This document shows, one piece after another, positions 9,112 through 18,921 of a stretch of 64,000 nucleotides of DNA. This stretch comes from Enterobacteriaceae bacterium ESL0689. Its GTDB lineage: Bacteria > Pseudomonadota > Gammaproteobacteria > Enterobacterales > Enterobacteriaceae. Where the stretch lies: assembly GCA_029433525.1 (NCBI GenBank), contig JAQTIF010000001.1, forward strand, positions 2,108,001 through 2,172,000, written 5' to 3'. Each line of letters starts with the position of its first letter. Position 1 is the stretch's first letter. Below the pieces are notes generated by a model. That model saw only the letters and a program-made list of their open reading frames with translations. It was not told where the DNA came from and ran no database searches. The translations under genes were made by a program, and so were the position numbers.

Positions 9112-9723
9112 GTGAAACTGAGATGGCTTGTTGTGTTATTTGTTCTGCTGGCTGGTTGTCAGGTAAAACAGGATTATCGTCATCCACCCTGGAATGCGAA
9201 AGTCCCGGTTAAACGAGCGATGCAATGGATGCCGGTAACCCAAAAAGCCAGTGCGGCATGGGAGGTTGACCCGCAACTGATGACGGCGATTATTGCCATT
9301 GAGTCCGGCGGTAATCCAACTGTGGTCAGCAAATCTGGCGCGGTCGGTCTGATGCAACTGAAGCCCTCGACCTCTGGCCGTGATGTCTATCGCCGGATGG
9401 GCTGGCGTGGTGAGCCATCGGTTAAAGAGCTCAAAAACCCGGAGCGGAATATCTCTATGGGCGCCGCTTACCTGAATATTCTCGAAAATGGCCCGCTCGC
9501 CGGAATTAAAGATCCTGAGGTCATGCGTTATGCGGTCATCGTTTCTTATGTCAATGGTGCCGGAGCATTACTGCGCACCTTTTCCAGCAATCGTCAGCAG
9601 GCGATTGATAAAATCAATAAGCTGGATGCCGACGCATTTTTTAAACATATTGTCAGGAAACACCCGGCACCCCAGGCGCCACGTTATATCTGGAAATTCC
9701 AGCAGGCAATGGATGCAATGTAG
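9112..9723 (+). CDS. emtA: Membrane-bound endo-type lytic murein transglycosylase A
   Basis: An outer-membrane lipoprotein that cleaves murein glycan strands internally. It starts with GTG; the signal peptide ends in the lipobox LLAGC. The SLT-type catalytic domain has the active glutamate in [12 protein letters not shown], followed by [15 protein letters not shown] and later [12 protein letters not shown]. At 203 residues the length equals E. coli EmtA (MltE). It is transcribed away from ldcA, so both neighbours act on peptidoglycan. Confidence 0.96.
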   Translation: MKLRWLVVLFVLLAGCQVKQDYRHPPWNAKVPVKRAMQWMPVTQKASAAWEVDPQLMTAIIAIESGGNPTVVSKSGAVGLMQLKPSTSGRDVYRRMGWRGEPSVKELKNPERNISMGAAYLNILENGPLAGIKDPEVMRYAVIVSYVNGAGALLRTFSSNRQQAIDKINKLDADAFFKHIVRKHPAPQAPRYIWKFQQAMDAM

Positions 9724-9786
9724 CGGCAATGATACATTCCATCTACTAATATCCTGATCGCCATTATTACTACAGGAACACGCCTT

Positions 9787-11295
9787 ATGCTGAATGCCTC
9801 TGCGCCGCTGGTCGAAACCTGCTATGGGCTGTTATCGGGTACGGCTGAACAGGGGATTGATATCTGGCGCGGTATTCCTTTCGCCGCACCGCCCACAGGC
9901 GAGTTGCGCTGGCGGGCGCCGCGTGTGCCTGCCCGCTGGCAGGGCGTCCGGTCGGCGACGACATTCTCCGCTGCCTGCTGGCAGAATACAGAACATTGTC
10001 GGCAACTGGGCGGTGGCGATCCGGGGCGCTTATCAGAAGATTGCCTTTATCTTAATGTCTGGTCTCCCGCAGCACGAAAACAGCCACTGCCGGTGATGGT
10101 CTGGCTGCATGGGGGTGGCTTTACCCTCGGAGCGGGGAGTCTGTCACTTTATGACGGTAAAGCGCTGGCAGCCCGGGGGGCGGTGGTGGTTTCTGTCAAT
10201 TATCGTCTCGGCCACCTGGGGTTCTTTGCCCATCCTGCACTGGAAGGGGAAGAGGGCGAGCGGATCTATAATTTTGCGCTGCTGGATCAAATCGCCGCTC
10301 TGCAATGGGTACGGGATAATATTGCGGCATTTGGCGGTGATCCGGCGAATATCACCCTGTTTGGTGAATCGGCCGGGGCACGTAGTGTGCTGTCGCTGAT
10401 GGCTTCCCCAAAATCAGCAGGATTATTCCATAAAGCGATTATTCAAAGCAGCTATACACTGCCCGATACGCCGCGCGAAAAAGCACTGCAGAAAGGACAA
10501 CAACTGGCGGCGTTTTTCTCCCTGCCGGATGCCAGTGCGCAACAATTGCGGGCTATTCCGGCCGCCTCTCTCTGGTCGCTGCCAGCCCCTTTTACCCTCG
10601 ACCCGACCCCCATCAGTGGTGATGCGGTACTTCCACAAGAGACACTGACCACCTTTCTCGCTGGCAGGCAGCAGGCGATGCCTGTTATGGTGGGCTCCAA
10701 TAGCGATGAATCCAGTGTTATGTCACTATTTGGTGTTGATATCGCTGAAAAAATTGGCCAGTTACGCCGTAATGCGCCACTGGCGCTGGCACTGATCAAA
10801 CTGCTCTATCCGGGAGCCAATGGTGACGAGGCGCTTGGGCGTGCAGTGTGTCGTGATATGGCTTTTACCGTACTGGGATCTATCATCATGCAGGCGCAGC
10901 GCCGCGTTAATCAGCCTTGCTGGCGCTACTGGTTTGATTATGTCCCGCGGGGGCTTCGTCAGCGCAGCCCACATGGCGCATGGCATGGTGATGAAGTCCC
11001 TTATGTTTTCGACACCCTCTCACTGACTGAATCGTTACGCGATTATACCAATGATGATGATCGCGCATTTGCTGCTCAGATTGCTGATTACTGGGTCAAT
11101 TTTGCCCGCCTGGCACAGAACTCCCCGCCTGTATTACCCGGAAAGATACCCTGGCCAGCCTGCTGGCATCATCAGACGTGGCTACTGCGTATCGGGCTGG
11201 ATAAACACGCGGGATTTAAGCTGGAAAAACATTTTATGCGTCTGCGACTGGCGCTATTTCAGCGCATGATGCCCCGTTTTGTGAACCTTGATTGA
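9787..11295 (+). CDS. Type-B carboxylesterase/lipase family protein
   Basis: A 502-residue alpha/beta hydrolase of the carboxylesterase type-B (PnbA-like) family. Signatures are FRGIPFAAPPTGELRW at the N terminus, SEDCLYLNVWSP, the oxyanion-hole region MVWLHGGGFTLGAGS, and the nucleophile motif GESAGA with the serine at residue 195. The acidic and histidine residues of the triad are expected in NSDESS and HGAWHGDEVPY. No signal peptide is visible, so it is likely cytoplasmic. The gene is not part of the E. coli K-12 order and lies between emtA and opgD, suggesting a lineage-specific gain. The substrate is not predictable. Confidence 0.88.
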   Translation: MLNASAPLVETCYGLLSGTAEQGIDIWRGIPFAAPPTGELRWRAPRVPARWQGVRSATTFSAACWQNTEHCRQLGGGDPGRLSEDCLYLNVWSPAARKQPLPVMVWLHGGGFTLGAGSLSLYDGKALAARGAVVVSVNYRLGHLGFFAHPALEGEEGERIYNFALLDQIAALQWVRDNIAAFGGDPANITLFGESAGARSVLSLMASPKSAGLFHKAIIQSSYTLPDTPREKALQKGQQLAAFFSLPDASAQQLRAIPAASLWSLPAPFTLDPTPISGDAVLPQETLTTFLAGRQQAMPVMVGSNSDESSVMSLFGVDIAEKIGQLRRNAPLALALIKLLYPGANGDEALGRAVCRDMAFTVLGSIIMQAQRRVNQPCWRYWFDYVPRGLRQRSPHGAWHGDEVPYVFDTLSLTESLRDYTNDDDRAFAAQIADYWVNFARLAQNSPPVLPGKIPWPACWHHQTWLLRIGLDKHAGFKLEKHFMRLRLALFQRMMPRFVNLD

Positions 11296-11464
11296 ATGGC
11301 GACAAGGTATGATCAGCGTGATAAAACCCATTTTTTCGCACATTTCCGGTTAACAGAAGTTGGATTATTAAACATTTTTGTCTAGAGTGGGCAAAATTCA
11401 CAACGCATTGATTTATCATATTGCACATTGATTCATCTATTATAAACAGGATGCTGACTCAGGC

Positions 11465-13117
11465 ATGAACCGCAGACGTTTTCTCCAGTCTTCCGTGGTA
11501 GCTGCTGCTGTATACGGAACCTCAGGAATCGCATCACTCTTCGCGCGCGCCGCACACGCCGAAAACGCCAGCCTTGCTGATGGCGCTCCCCGTCATTTCG
11601 ACTTCGCTGTTTTACAGAAAATGGCACAGGATCTCTGCCGCCAGCCCTGGGAAGGCGCTCCGCCTGCGCTCCCGCCGTCACTGGCCAGTCTCACGCCACA
11701 GGCTTATAACAATATTCAGTACGATGCCAGATATTCGCTATGGAATCATGTTCATGATCATCTGCTGGATATTCAGTTTTTCCATGTTGGTATGGGGTTC
11801 CGTCGTCATGTGCGGATGTATTCGCTGGATACAGACAGTCAGCAAGCGCGGGAGATCCATTTTCGGCCGGATCTTTTTCACTATCATGATGCCGGGATTG
11901 ATAGCAACTCACTGATTGGACAACCGGATCTCGGATTTGCCGGATTCCGTGTCTTCAAGGCACCGGAACTAGCGCGACGCGACATCATTTCCTTCCTCGG
12001 TGCCAGTTATTTCCGGGCGGTTGATGATACTTATCAATATGGGCTCTCTGCGCGAGGACTGGCAGTAAACACTTTCGCCGATACGGTGGAAGAGTTCCCG
12101 GACTTCACGGCCTTTTGGTTCGAAACGATCAAACCTGGCGCAACCATCTTTACTGTTTATGCCTTGCTCGATAGCCAGAGTGTCACCGGAGCTTATAAAT
12201 TCGTCATCAATTGTCAGCCGACCCAGGTGGTGATGGATGTTGAAAATTATATTTATGCTCGAAAGGATATCAAACAGTTAGGCATTGCCCCGATGACCAG
12301 CATGTTCAGCTGTGGCACACATGAACGGCGGATGTGTGACACCATCCATCCCCAAATTCACGATACGGATCGTCTGGCCATGTGGCGTGGCAACGGTGAA
12401 TGGATCTGTCGGCCACTGAATAACCCACAAAAACTCCAGTTCAACGCCTTTGCGGATAAAAATCCGCGTGGTTTTGGATTATTACAACTGGATCGTGACT
12501 TTTCACACTATCAGGATGTTATCGACTGGTACAATAAACGGCCCGGTTTATGGATCGAGCCACGCAGTCGCTGGGGAAAAGGGGCGGTCTGCCTGCTGGA
12601 GATCCCGACCACCGGAGAAACCCTGGATAACATTGTCTGCTTCTGGCAGCCAGAGAAAACAATCAAAGCTGGTGATAAGCTCGATTTCAGCTATCGTCTG
12701 TACTGGAGTGCCGAGCCGCCGGTGCGAACGCCGCTGGCCCGTATCATGGATACCTATAGCGGCATGGGTGCTTTCCCGGAAGGCTGGGCACCTGGTGAGC
12801 ATTTCCCCGAACAGTGGGCGCGGCGTTTTGCGGTTGATTTTATTGGCGGCGACCTGAAAACAGCGGCCCCTAAAGGCATCGAGCCGGTGATCACGCTTTC
12901 AAGCGGTACAGTAAAACAGGTCGGGATATTGTATATCGAACCTTTCGACGGTTATCGTGTTCTGTTTGACTGGTATCCGGATAATGACGCTACCGACCCG
13001 GTAGAGATGAGAATGTTTTTACGTTGCCAGGGCGATACGATCAGTGAAACCTGGTTGTATCAATACTTTCCGCCACCAGCGGATAAACGCCATTATATTG
13101 ATGACCGGGTAATGTAA
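11465..13117 (+). CDS. opgD: Glucan biosynthesis protein D (osmoregulated periplasmic glucans)
   Basis: A periplasmic protein that controls backbone structure of osmoregulated periplasmic glucans. The N terminus has a twin-arginine signal (NRRRFLQSS) and an Ala-rich hydrophobic stretch ending near AHA, consistent with Tat export of a folded protein. The mature part is typical OpgD/OpgG: RREIHFRP-like, [39 protein letters not shown] and [16 protein letters not shown] C terminus. At 550 residues it is one residue shorter than E. coli OpgD. The start at 11465 gives the complete Tat signal. Confidence 0.96.
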   Translation: MNRRRFLQSSVVAAAVYGTSGIASLFARAAHAENASLADGAPRHFDFAVLQKMAQDLCRQPWEGAPPALPPSLASLTPQAYNNIQYDARYSLWNHVHDHLLDIQFFHVGMGFRRHVRMYSLDTDSQQAREIHFRPDLFHYHDAGIDSNSLIGQPDLGFAGFRVFKAPELARRDIISFLGASYFRAVDDTYQYGLSARGLAVNTFADTVEEFPDFTAFWFETIKPGATIFTVYALLDSQSVTGAYKFVINCQPTQVVMDVENYIYARKDIKQLGIAPMTSMFSCGTHERRMCDTIHPQIHDTDRLAMWRGNGEWICRPLNNPQKLQFNAFADKNPRGFGLLQLDRDFSHYQDVIDWYNKRPGLWIEPRSRWGKGAVCLLEIPTTGETLDNIVCFWQPEKTIKAGDKLDFSYRLYWSAEPPVRTPLARIMDTYSGMGAFPEGWAPGEHFPEQWARRFAVDFIGGDLKTAAPKGIEPVITLSSGTVKQVGILYIEPFDGYRVLFDWYPDNDATDPVEMRMFLRCQGDTISETWLYQYFPPPADKRHYIDDRVM

Positions 13118-13277
13118 TCCGACTAATTCATATTATCTTGCTGTGACACTGTCACCATATTGACAACTATCAGCAATGGAATCGGTTGCAGCAACCGTGT
13201 TAAACGTTCTCAATTTTTTCAATGCTCACTGATCGTCTTTTGGCAATCATTGAGTAGATTAACGATAAGGAGCAGCC

Positions 13278-13874
13278 ATGACCGCTTGTGATGAAAACTA
13301 CTTCAGTGAAAAATACGGGCTGACCCGAACGCACTCGGAAGTGGTGCATGCCGCAACACTTATCCCCCCAGGCAGGGCGCTGGATTTAGGTTGCGGCAAC
13401 GGGCGTAACAGCCTCTATCTGGCGGCGAACGGCTTTGATGTTACCGCGTGGGATAAAAACGTGGCCAGCATTAAAAACCTGCAAACGATCAGCGAACAGG
13501 AGCAACTGACTCGCTTACAGACAGCGGTGAATGATCTCAATACACTGAACTTTGACGGTGAATATGACTTTATTCTCTCCACCGTGGTGATGATGTTTCT
13601 GGCGCCGGACACCATCCCGCGTCTTATTGCCAATATGCAGCGCTGTACTAAAGCCGGGGGCTACAATCTGATCGTCGCGGCGATGGATACCGATGACTAT
13701 CCCTGTACGGTCGGTTTTCCCTTTACTTTTAAAGCCGGGGAGCTACGGCGTTATTATGCCGACTGGCAATTGCTCAAATACAACGAAGATGTTGGCGAAC
13801 TGCACCGTACTGATGCCAGTGGTCAACGTATCAGATTGCGTTTTGCCACCATGCTGGCGCAAAAACCGGCCTGA
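13278..13874 (+). CDS. tehB: SAM-dependent tellurite methyltransferase TehB
   Basis: A cytoplasmic methyltransferase that volatilises or detoxifies tellurite and related oxyanions. The SAM-binding motif I is [16 protein letters not shown] near residues 34-49, with VTAWDKN at the end of strand 2. At 198 residues it matches E. coli TehB (197). Its usual partner, the transporter gene tehA, is missing upstream. Instead a 160-bp spacer contains a compact palindrome (CGGTTGC A GCAACCG near 13181) and a GGAG ribosome-binding site. TehB may act alone. Confidence 0.93.
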   Translation: MTACDENYFSEKYGLTRTHSEVVHAATLIPPGRALDLGCGNGRNSLYLAANGFDVTAWDKNVASIKNLQTISEQEQLTRLQTAVNDLNTLNFDGEYDFILSTVVMMFLAPDTIPRLIANMQRCTKAGGYNLIVAAMDTDDYPCTVGFPFTFKAGELRRYYADWQLLKYNEDVGELHRTDASGQRIRLRFATMLAQKPA

Positions 13875-13894
13875 CGGCGTTAATTCTTTCTGCC

Positions 13895-13923
13895 GGGGCG
13901 ATGGAAAATATTTTCGTCGCCCC
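13895..13923 (+). terminator. Stem-loop after tehB
   Basis: GGGGCGA at 13895-13901 pairs with TCGCCCC at 13917-13923, and the interior GAAAATATTTTC is itself palindromic. A weak T-rich tail follows. It separates tehB from rlhA. Confidence 0.55.
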
Positions 13924-13979
13924 TTACTTCTGACTACAATAGCCGCCATTTCACTTCATTGACGGACAATAACCTGCGT

Positions 13980-15944
13980 ATGCGCCAGCCTGACCCGCAC
14001 CTTGAACTTCTTAGCCCCGCCCGGGACACCGAGATTGCCCGCGAAGCCATTCTGCATGGTGCTGATGCGGTTTATCTTGGCGGCCCGGGATTCGGCGCAC
14101 GCCATAATGCCTGCAACAGCCTGAGCGACATCGCCCGGCTGATGCCTTTTGCCCATAGCTATGGTGCCAGGGTCTACATTACCTTCAATACCATTCTGCA
14201 TGATGATGAGCTGGAAGCGGCGCAGCGTCTGATTAACGAATTGTATCAAACGGGTGTTGATGCGCTGATCATCCAGGATATGGGCATCATGGAGCTGAAT
14301 ATCCCGCCGATTGAACTCCACGCCAGTACCCAATGTGATATTCGTAGCGTCGAAAAAGCAAAATTTCTTTCGGATGTTGGTTTTAGCCAGATCGTGCTTG
14401 CCCGTGAACTCAATCTGCACCAGATCCGCGAAATTTATGACAACACTGATGCGACGATTGAATTTTTTATCCACGGGGCGCTGTGTGTGGCCTATTCCGG
14501 ACAATGTTATATCTCACACGCACAAACCGGACGTAGTGCTAACCGCGGGGATTGCTCTCAGGCTTGCCGGTTGCCGTATACGCTAAAAGATGATCAGGGG
14601 CGCGTGGTGGCCTATGAAAAGCATCTGTTATCCATGAAAGACAATGACCAGACGGCTAATCTGGCAAAGCTCATCGATGCGGGGGTGCGCTCTTTCAAAA
14701 TTGAAGGCCGCTATAAAGATATGAGCTATGTGAAAAACATTACCGCACACTATCGACAGGCGCTGGATGCCATTATCGCGGAACGTAGCGATCTGGCGCG
14801 TGCTTCCCTCGGGCATACGGAACACTTCTTTATTCCCTCGACAGAAAAAACCTTTCATCGGGGCAGTTGTGATTATTTTGTCAATGGCCGCCGTGGTGAT
14901 ATCGGAGCCTTTGATTCGCCAAAGTTTATCGGCTTACCGGTAGGCGAGGTGCTCGCTGTCAGTAAAGAGACACTGGATATTGCCAGCGATGAAACCCTGG
15001 CGAACGGTGATGGCCTGAATGTGATGATTAAGCGCGATATTATCGGTTTTCGGGCGAATAAAGTAGAAAAAACGGCTGAAAATCGATATCGCATATGGCC
15101 GAATGAGATGCCACTGGCACTGCGCAAAATGCCTCTGCCTCAGGTTCTGAACCGCAACCTGGATCACCACTGGCAACAGGCGTTGCAAAAGACATCCAGT
15201 GAGCGCCGGATAGCGGTTGATATTGTTCTCAGCGGCTGGCAGCAACAGCTGATATTAACCATGACCAGCGAAGAGGGGGTCAGTGTCACCCAGTATCTTG
15301 ACGGTGAGTTTGCGGTTGCGGAGCAGGGCGAAAAAGCCTGGCACCAGTTGCGTGACAGCGTAACAAAACTGGGGCAGACGCGCTATTTTGCTCGTGATGT
15401 ACAGATCCATCTGCCGAATGCGCTATTTGTTCCCGGCCGCTTACTCAATCAGTTACGTCGTGACACGGTCGCCCAACTGGACGATGCCCGCCTGAAAGCA
15501 TTCCGGCGTGGTCAGCGTAAAGCGGTATCTGTGCCGCCGCCACGCTACCCGACAACTCATTTATCGTTTCTCGCCAATGTTTATAACCAGCAAGCGCGTG
15601 CTTTTTATCAGCGCTATGGGGTGACGTTGATTGACGCTGCCTATGAAGCGCATCAAGAAAAGGGCGAGGTATCCGTGATGATCACCAAACACTGCCTGCG
15701 TTTCGCCTTCAATTTATGTCCGAAACAGGCCAAAGGCATGATCAAAAGCTGGAAAGCCACCCCGATGCAGTTAGTTCATCATGATGAAGTCCTGACATTA
15801 AAATTTGATTGTCGTGCCTGTGAAATGCATGTTACCGGCAGGATTAAAAATGCGGTTCTCAAAATGCCACCGCCAGGCCGTATTGTCGCGGCGATCACAC
15901 CGGAAGCGTTGCTCAGCACGCTACCGAAACGAAAAAGGGGATGA
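13980..15944 (+). CDS. rlhA: 23S rRNA 5-hydroxycytidine C2501 synthase (U32 family)
   Basis: A peptidase-U32-like enzyme (formerly YdcP) that hydroxylates C2501 of 23S rRNA. The start at 13980 (MRQPDPHLELLSPARD) aligns in length with the E. coli N terminus; an in-frame TTG at 13959 would add seven residues. The U32 signature is strong: ELHASTQCDIR, EFFIHGALCVAYSGQCYISHAQTGRSANRGDC (split here by its cysteines, likely Fe-S ligands), SFKIEGRYK and late cysteines in CLRFAFNLCP and FDCRACEMH. About 654 residues, as in E. coli. It converges on ydgD with 4 bp between stops. Confidence 0.95.
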   Translation: MRQPDPHLELLSPARDTEIAREAILHGADAVYLGGPGFGARHNACNSLSDIARLMPFAHSYGARVYITFNTILHDDELEAAQRLINELYQTGVDALIIQDMGIMELNIPPIELHASTQCDIRSVEKAKFLSDVGFSQIVLARELNLHQIREIYDNTDATIEFFIHGALCVAYSGQCYISHAQTGRSANRGDCSQACRLPYTLKDDQGRVVAYEKHLLSMKDNDQTANLAKLIDAGVRSFKIEGRYKDMSYVKNITAHYRQALDAIIAERSDLARASLGHTEHFFIPSTEKTFHRGSCDYFVNGRRGDIGAFDSPKFIGLPVGEVLAVSKETLDIASDETLANGDGLNVMIKRDIIGFRANKVEKTAENRYRIWPNEMPLALRKMPLPQVLNRNLDHHWQQALQKTSSERRIAVDIVLSGWQQQLILTMTSEEGVSVTQYLDGEFAVAEQGEKAWHQLRDSVTKLGQTRYFARDVQIHLPNALFVPGRLLNQLRRDTVAQLDDARLKAFRRGQRKAVSVPPPRYPTTHLSFLANVYNQQARAFYQRYGVTLIDAAYEAHQEKGEVSVMITKHCLRFAFNLCPKQAKGMIKSWKATPMQLVHHDEVLTLKFDCRACEMHVTGRIKNAVLKMPPPGRIVAAITPEALLSTLPKRKRG

Positions 15945-15948
15945 TGTA

Positions 15949-16758
15949 TTACTTACCCGCCAGTGCCTGCAGCTTATCGTAAAAACCGAACACTGCCACT
16001 GCCCGGTTATCGGCGCGCCAGCGATCGGCTGCTCCCGGCGCTGAACTCTGTACCGCAATGATCCGCCAGCCAGCGTCTGTTTTCAGCAATAGCGGTGAAC
16101 CACTATCGCCGGGTAGGGTATCACATTGATGTGACAGCACTGTCGTCTGAGCCCAGCCAGTGACCTGACAACCCGAATGATAATAGAGCGCCTGCGGATG
16201 ATCTTCTGGATAGCCAGACTGGGTGACCTGCCGACCCACGGCCTTGAGCGCGGCATTCATATCCGCTTTATTACCGCTAAATAACGGTAATGGTGTGATA
16301 CCGGAGGGGGTATAACGCAGGATGATAAGACCAAAATCCCACGGCGCGGCGGCGGGCGGAATAATCCAGCCATCGCCTTCAGCGCGCAGCTGTTTTCGCA
16401 GCTGGGGGGAGACACGGCTGACAATATGATGAATTTCATACCGCCAGAGTCCCTTACGGGAAATAAAACGTAACGCTACTGCTTTATCGGCTTTTCCGGT
16501 GATCGGTGACAGTAAACAGTGCCCGGCCGTCAATGCCAGATGGGACGAAATCAGCGTCGCGGTACAGAAATGACCACTGGCAGTTTCCAGCTGACCAATC
16601 GCCTCCCAGGGCGGGATCGCGGGATCAGGCACCGGCTGGCGATTATCATGGCCGAAAAAAAGGGTTTTAATCTCTTTGGCGCTCATCCTGGCGCAGGCCG
16701 TATCAGTACACAATAATAACAGGCACAATAAACACAGTAACAGCACGTCTCTACGCAT
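15949..16758 (-). CDS. ydgD: Trypsin-like serine protease YdgD
   Basis: A predicted exported serine protease of 269 residues. The start at 16758 gives a clean signal peptide ([17 protein letters not shown] to ACA); the longer open frame upstream has no family match. The catalytic triad is complete: H in LTAGHC, D in WDFGLI, S in [10 protein letters not shown]. Paired cysteines (FCTATLIS with AGHC; SGCQVTG with HQCDTLPG) suggest disulfides made in the periplasm. In E. coli ydgD sits beside asr; here nhaA has been inserted between them. Confidence 0.9.
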   Translation of the reverse strand: MRRDVLLLCLLCLLLLCTDTACARMSAKEIKTLFFGHDNRQPVPDPAIPPWEAIGQLETASGHFCTATLISSHLALTAGHCLLSPITGKADKAVALRFISRKGLWRYEIHHIVSRVSPQLRKQLRAEGDGWIIPPAAAPWDFGLIILRYTPSGITPLPLFSGNKADMNAALKAVGRQVTQSGYPEDHPQALYYHSGCQVTGWAQTTVLSHQCDTLPGDSGSPLLLKTDAGWRIIAVQSSAPGAADRWRADNRAVAVFGFYDKLQALAGK

Positions 16759-17063
16759 ATACGCTCTGAAGGTAACGTTGTTCTGACACCCTGTCAGCAG
16801 GAAAAAAATCATCCACTGTACTCTATTATTGTGCAATATTACTGCTCCGTCTGGAAAACGGAAGATAAAGGGCGGTATTTGAAAAAACAGTGTCATCATG
16901 CTGCAATACGGCAATAAAAGTCTCGTATCGACATCCGTTGGAAAATCCGTGGGTTGATCTTTGCTTTCTGCGGAATATAGAATGCTCACTCGGGTGTTAA
17001 CTGCATGTTGCAGTGAAACAGGTATATGCGATGGTCGGGCCGCCACGCGGAGTTGCAATAACC

Positions 17064-18413
17064 ATGAACCAGCCTGCTTTATCACGTCCTCAGGTGCCCG
17101 CTGAGCGCATCTTCTCCACCGTTGAACGATTCATGCATATCGAAGCCGTCAGTGGTATCGTACTGCTGATTGCCGCTGCATCTGCCATGATATGGGCCAA
17201 CTCGCCGTTTGCCGCAACCTATCATGCGCTCTGGCACTTACCTGTCTCTTTCCGTATCGGCGGGCTGGTTTTTTCACAGTCGCTGCACTTTATCGTGAAT
17301 GACGTGCTGATGACCCTCTTCTTCTTAATTGTCGGCATGGAGATCCGTTATGAAATCCATAACGGCGCGTTAAGTAACCTGCGCAAAGCCAGCCTGCCTG
17401 TCGTGACTGCACTGGGCGGCGTGATAGTCCCTGCACTGATTTATCTTAGCCTGAATGCAGCCACCCCCGGTGCTGATGGATGGGCTGTCCCTACCGCAAC
17501 AGATATCGCTTTTGCGGTCGGTGTTCTGGCATTACTGGGCAAAGGTATTCCCTCTGGTGTACGAATTTTCCTGCTGGCCCTGGCGATCATTGATGACATC
17601 GTTGCTGTACTGATCATCACCATTTTCTATAACAGCGGTTTTGATTCGCATGGACTGGTTATCGCCGGGCTGGGTATGGTGGGGACGTTTATCTTTCAGC
17701 GGATTGGGATCAGCTCGGCTATCGCTTACCTGTTACCAGGTGTGGTGATCTGGTCTGGTTTACTGATAACCGGTGTTCATCCGGCACTTGCAGGGGTGTT
17801 GTCTGGCATGATGACACCGCTTGCGTCGTTACCGTTACAGGAAGAACCGGAAAAAACAGTGGCCAGGGCGGCGCAGAAGTTGCGCGATTATTACGGTGTC
17901 GGGCACTTCCATCATCTGCCAGCCTCACTGAGAACGTTGCGCCTGGCTCAGCGTGAGCTGCTTCCCCCCGTAATGCGTGTTCAGACGATCCTGCATCCCT
18001 GGGTTGCCTTTGGCATTATGCCGCTGTTTGCTCTGGCTAATGCGGGTGTCACCCTTAACGGAATTAATTTGTCGGACTCTGCCACACAATGGGTCATATC
18101 AGGTGTTATGCTTTCGCTGGTGTTCGGTAAGCCACTGGGCGTGCTCTGTGTCAGCTGGATCGCCGTTCGCTCCGGCTTATGTCAGCTTCCTGACGGCGTT
18201 TCCTGGGGCGGAATTGTACTGATCGGGCTGCTGGCTGGCATTGGCTTCACGATGGCAATGTTTACTGCCATGCTGTCATTTGACAGCGATGCGCTACTTA
18301 ATAGCGCAAGGCTTGGCGTACTGACCGGATCGCTGATAGCTGCCATTCTTGGGTTGTTATGGGGTGTTGTGTATCGGCGTACAGGCAAGGGGTCCCGGCC
18401 GATACACGTCTGA
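17064..18413 (+). CDS. nhaA: Na+/H+ antiporter NhaA (long form)
   Basis: An inner-membrane sodium/proton antiporter. From the start at 17064 ([14 protein letters not shown] upstream) it has 449 residues, about 60 more than E. coli NhaA. The extra length lies in a longer N terminus and an insertion around [19 protein letters not shown] between transmembrane segments. The transport core is clear: [14 protein letters not shown] and the paired aspartates in [15 protein letters not shown], corresponding to E. coli D163/D164. No nhaR regulator follows. Together with the absence of nhaB next to fadR this suggests a different antiporter set from E. coli. The position between ydgD and asr indicates insertion. 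Confidence 0.92.
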   Translation: MNQPALSRPQVPAERIFSTVERFMHIEAVSGIVLLIAAASAMIWANSPFAATYHALWHLPVSFRIGGLVFSQSLHFIVNDVLMTLFFLIVGMEIRYEIHNGALSNLRKASLPVVTALGGVIVPALIYLSLNAATPGADGWAVPTATDIAFAVGVLALLGKGIPSGVRIFLLALAIIDDIVAVLIITIFYNSGFDSHGLVIAGLGMVGTFIFQRIGISSAIAYLLPGVVIWSGLLITGVHPALAGVLSGMMTPLASLPLQEEPEKTVARAAQKLRDYYGVGHFHHLPASLRTLRLAQRELLPPVMRVQTILHPWVAFGIMPLFALANAGVTLNGINLSDSATQWVISGVMLSLVFGKPLGVLCVSWIAVRSGLCQLPDGVSWGGIVLIGLLAGIGFTMAMFTAMLSFDSDALLNSARLGVLTGSLIAAILGLLWGVVYRRTGKGSRPIHV

Positions 18414-18494
18414 AGGGTTTTCCCTGCCAGCCCGGTTAGCGAAAACGCATTGTGGTGTATGACCAGGCACAACACGCACACCGCCTGTCAGAAA

Positions 18495-18521
18495 AAACCG
18501 GTGCTGAAATCGTACCGGTTT
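18495..18521. terminator. Bidirectional stem-loop between nhaA and asr
   Basis: AAACCGGT (18495-18502) pairs with ACCGGTTT (18514-18521). A-rich sequence on the left and T residues on the right make it usable in both directions for the convergent genes. Confidence 0.6.
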
Positions 18522-18547
18522 ATCCATCAAACAGGCTGGCCAGCGGA

Positions 18548-18787
18548 TTAGTCGGCAGGTTTAATCGTTCTCTTCTTATGATGTTTTCTGGCTGATTTTT
18601 TATGGTGTTTCTTCACTTTCGCCGCCTGAGCATGTTGCTGAACAGAGGATTTTACCGCTGTTTTAGTGATGGTCTGATGTTGTGTTACAGGCGCTGGACT
18701 CTGCGTGTCTTTTGTTACCTCAGTGGCAAAAGACACGGTCGATATTCCCATCGCGGCGGCAGCGACCAGCGTGAATACTGTTTTCAT
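18548..18787 (-). CDS. asr: Acid shock protein Asr
   Basis: A small exported, highly basic protein induced at low pH. The start at 18787 (MKTVFTLVAAAAMGIS) gives a signal peptide cleaved near SFA; an earlier ATG at 18814 would spoil it. The mature part carries lysine/histidine-rich repeats (KVKKHHKKSARKHHKKR). At 79 residues it is shorter than E. coli Asr (102), with fewer repeat units, as is common among orthologues. It converges on nhaA and lies downstream of ynfM as in E. coli. Confidence 0.92.
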   Translation of the reverse strand: MKTVFTLVAAAAMGISTVSFATEVTKDTQSPAPVTQHQTITKTAVKSSVQQHAQAAKVKKHHKKSARKHHKKRTIKPAD

Positions 18788-18807
18788 TCTGATATCCTTA
18801 ATATTCA

Positions 18808-18892
18808 ACCCCACGGGGTTGTTAACCCTAACTATAGGCTGAGCGCGTCAGAGATTCCCGTGGTGTTTAGTATCAGTATGTAACGATATCTG
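18808..18892 (-). promoter_or_regulatory. asr upstream region with candidate RstA box
   Basis: On the minus strand CAGATATCGTTACA (18879-18892) matches the RstA consensus TACATNTNGTTACA at 10 of 12 fixed positions; RstA is a known activator of asr in E. coli. CTATAGT lies closer to the gene as a possible -10 region. A perfect AACCCC-GT-GGGGTT hairpin (18808-18821) sits in the leader. The consensus is quoted from memory. Confidence 0.5.
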
Positions 18893-18921
18893 CGCCGCCA
18901 TAATGGATCTGTCAACAGCGC

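Noticed and set aside
13956..14504. 182-codon minus-strand frame over the start of rlhA
   Set aside because: Antisense to conserved U32-family sequence.
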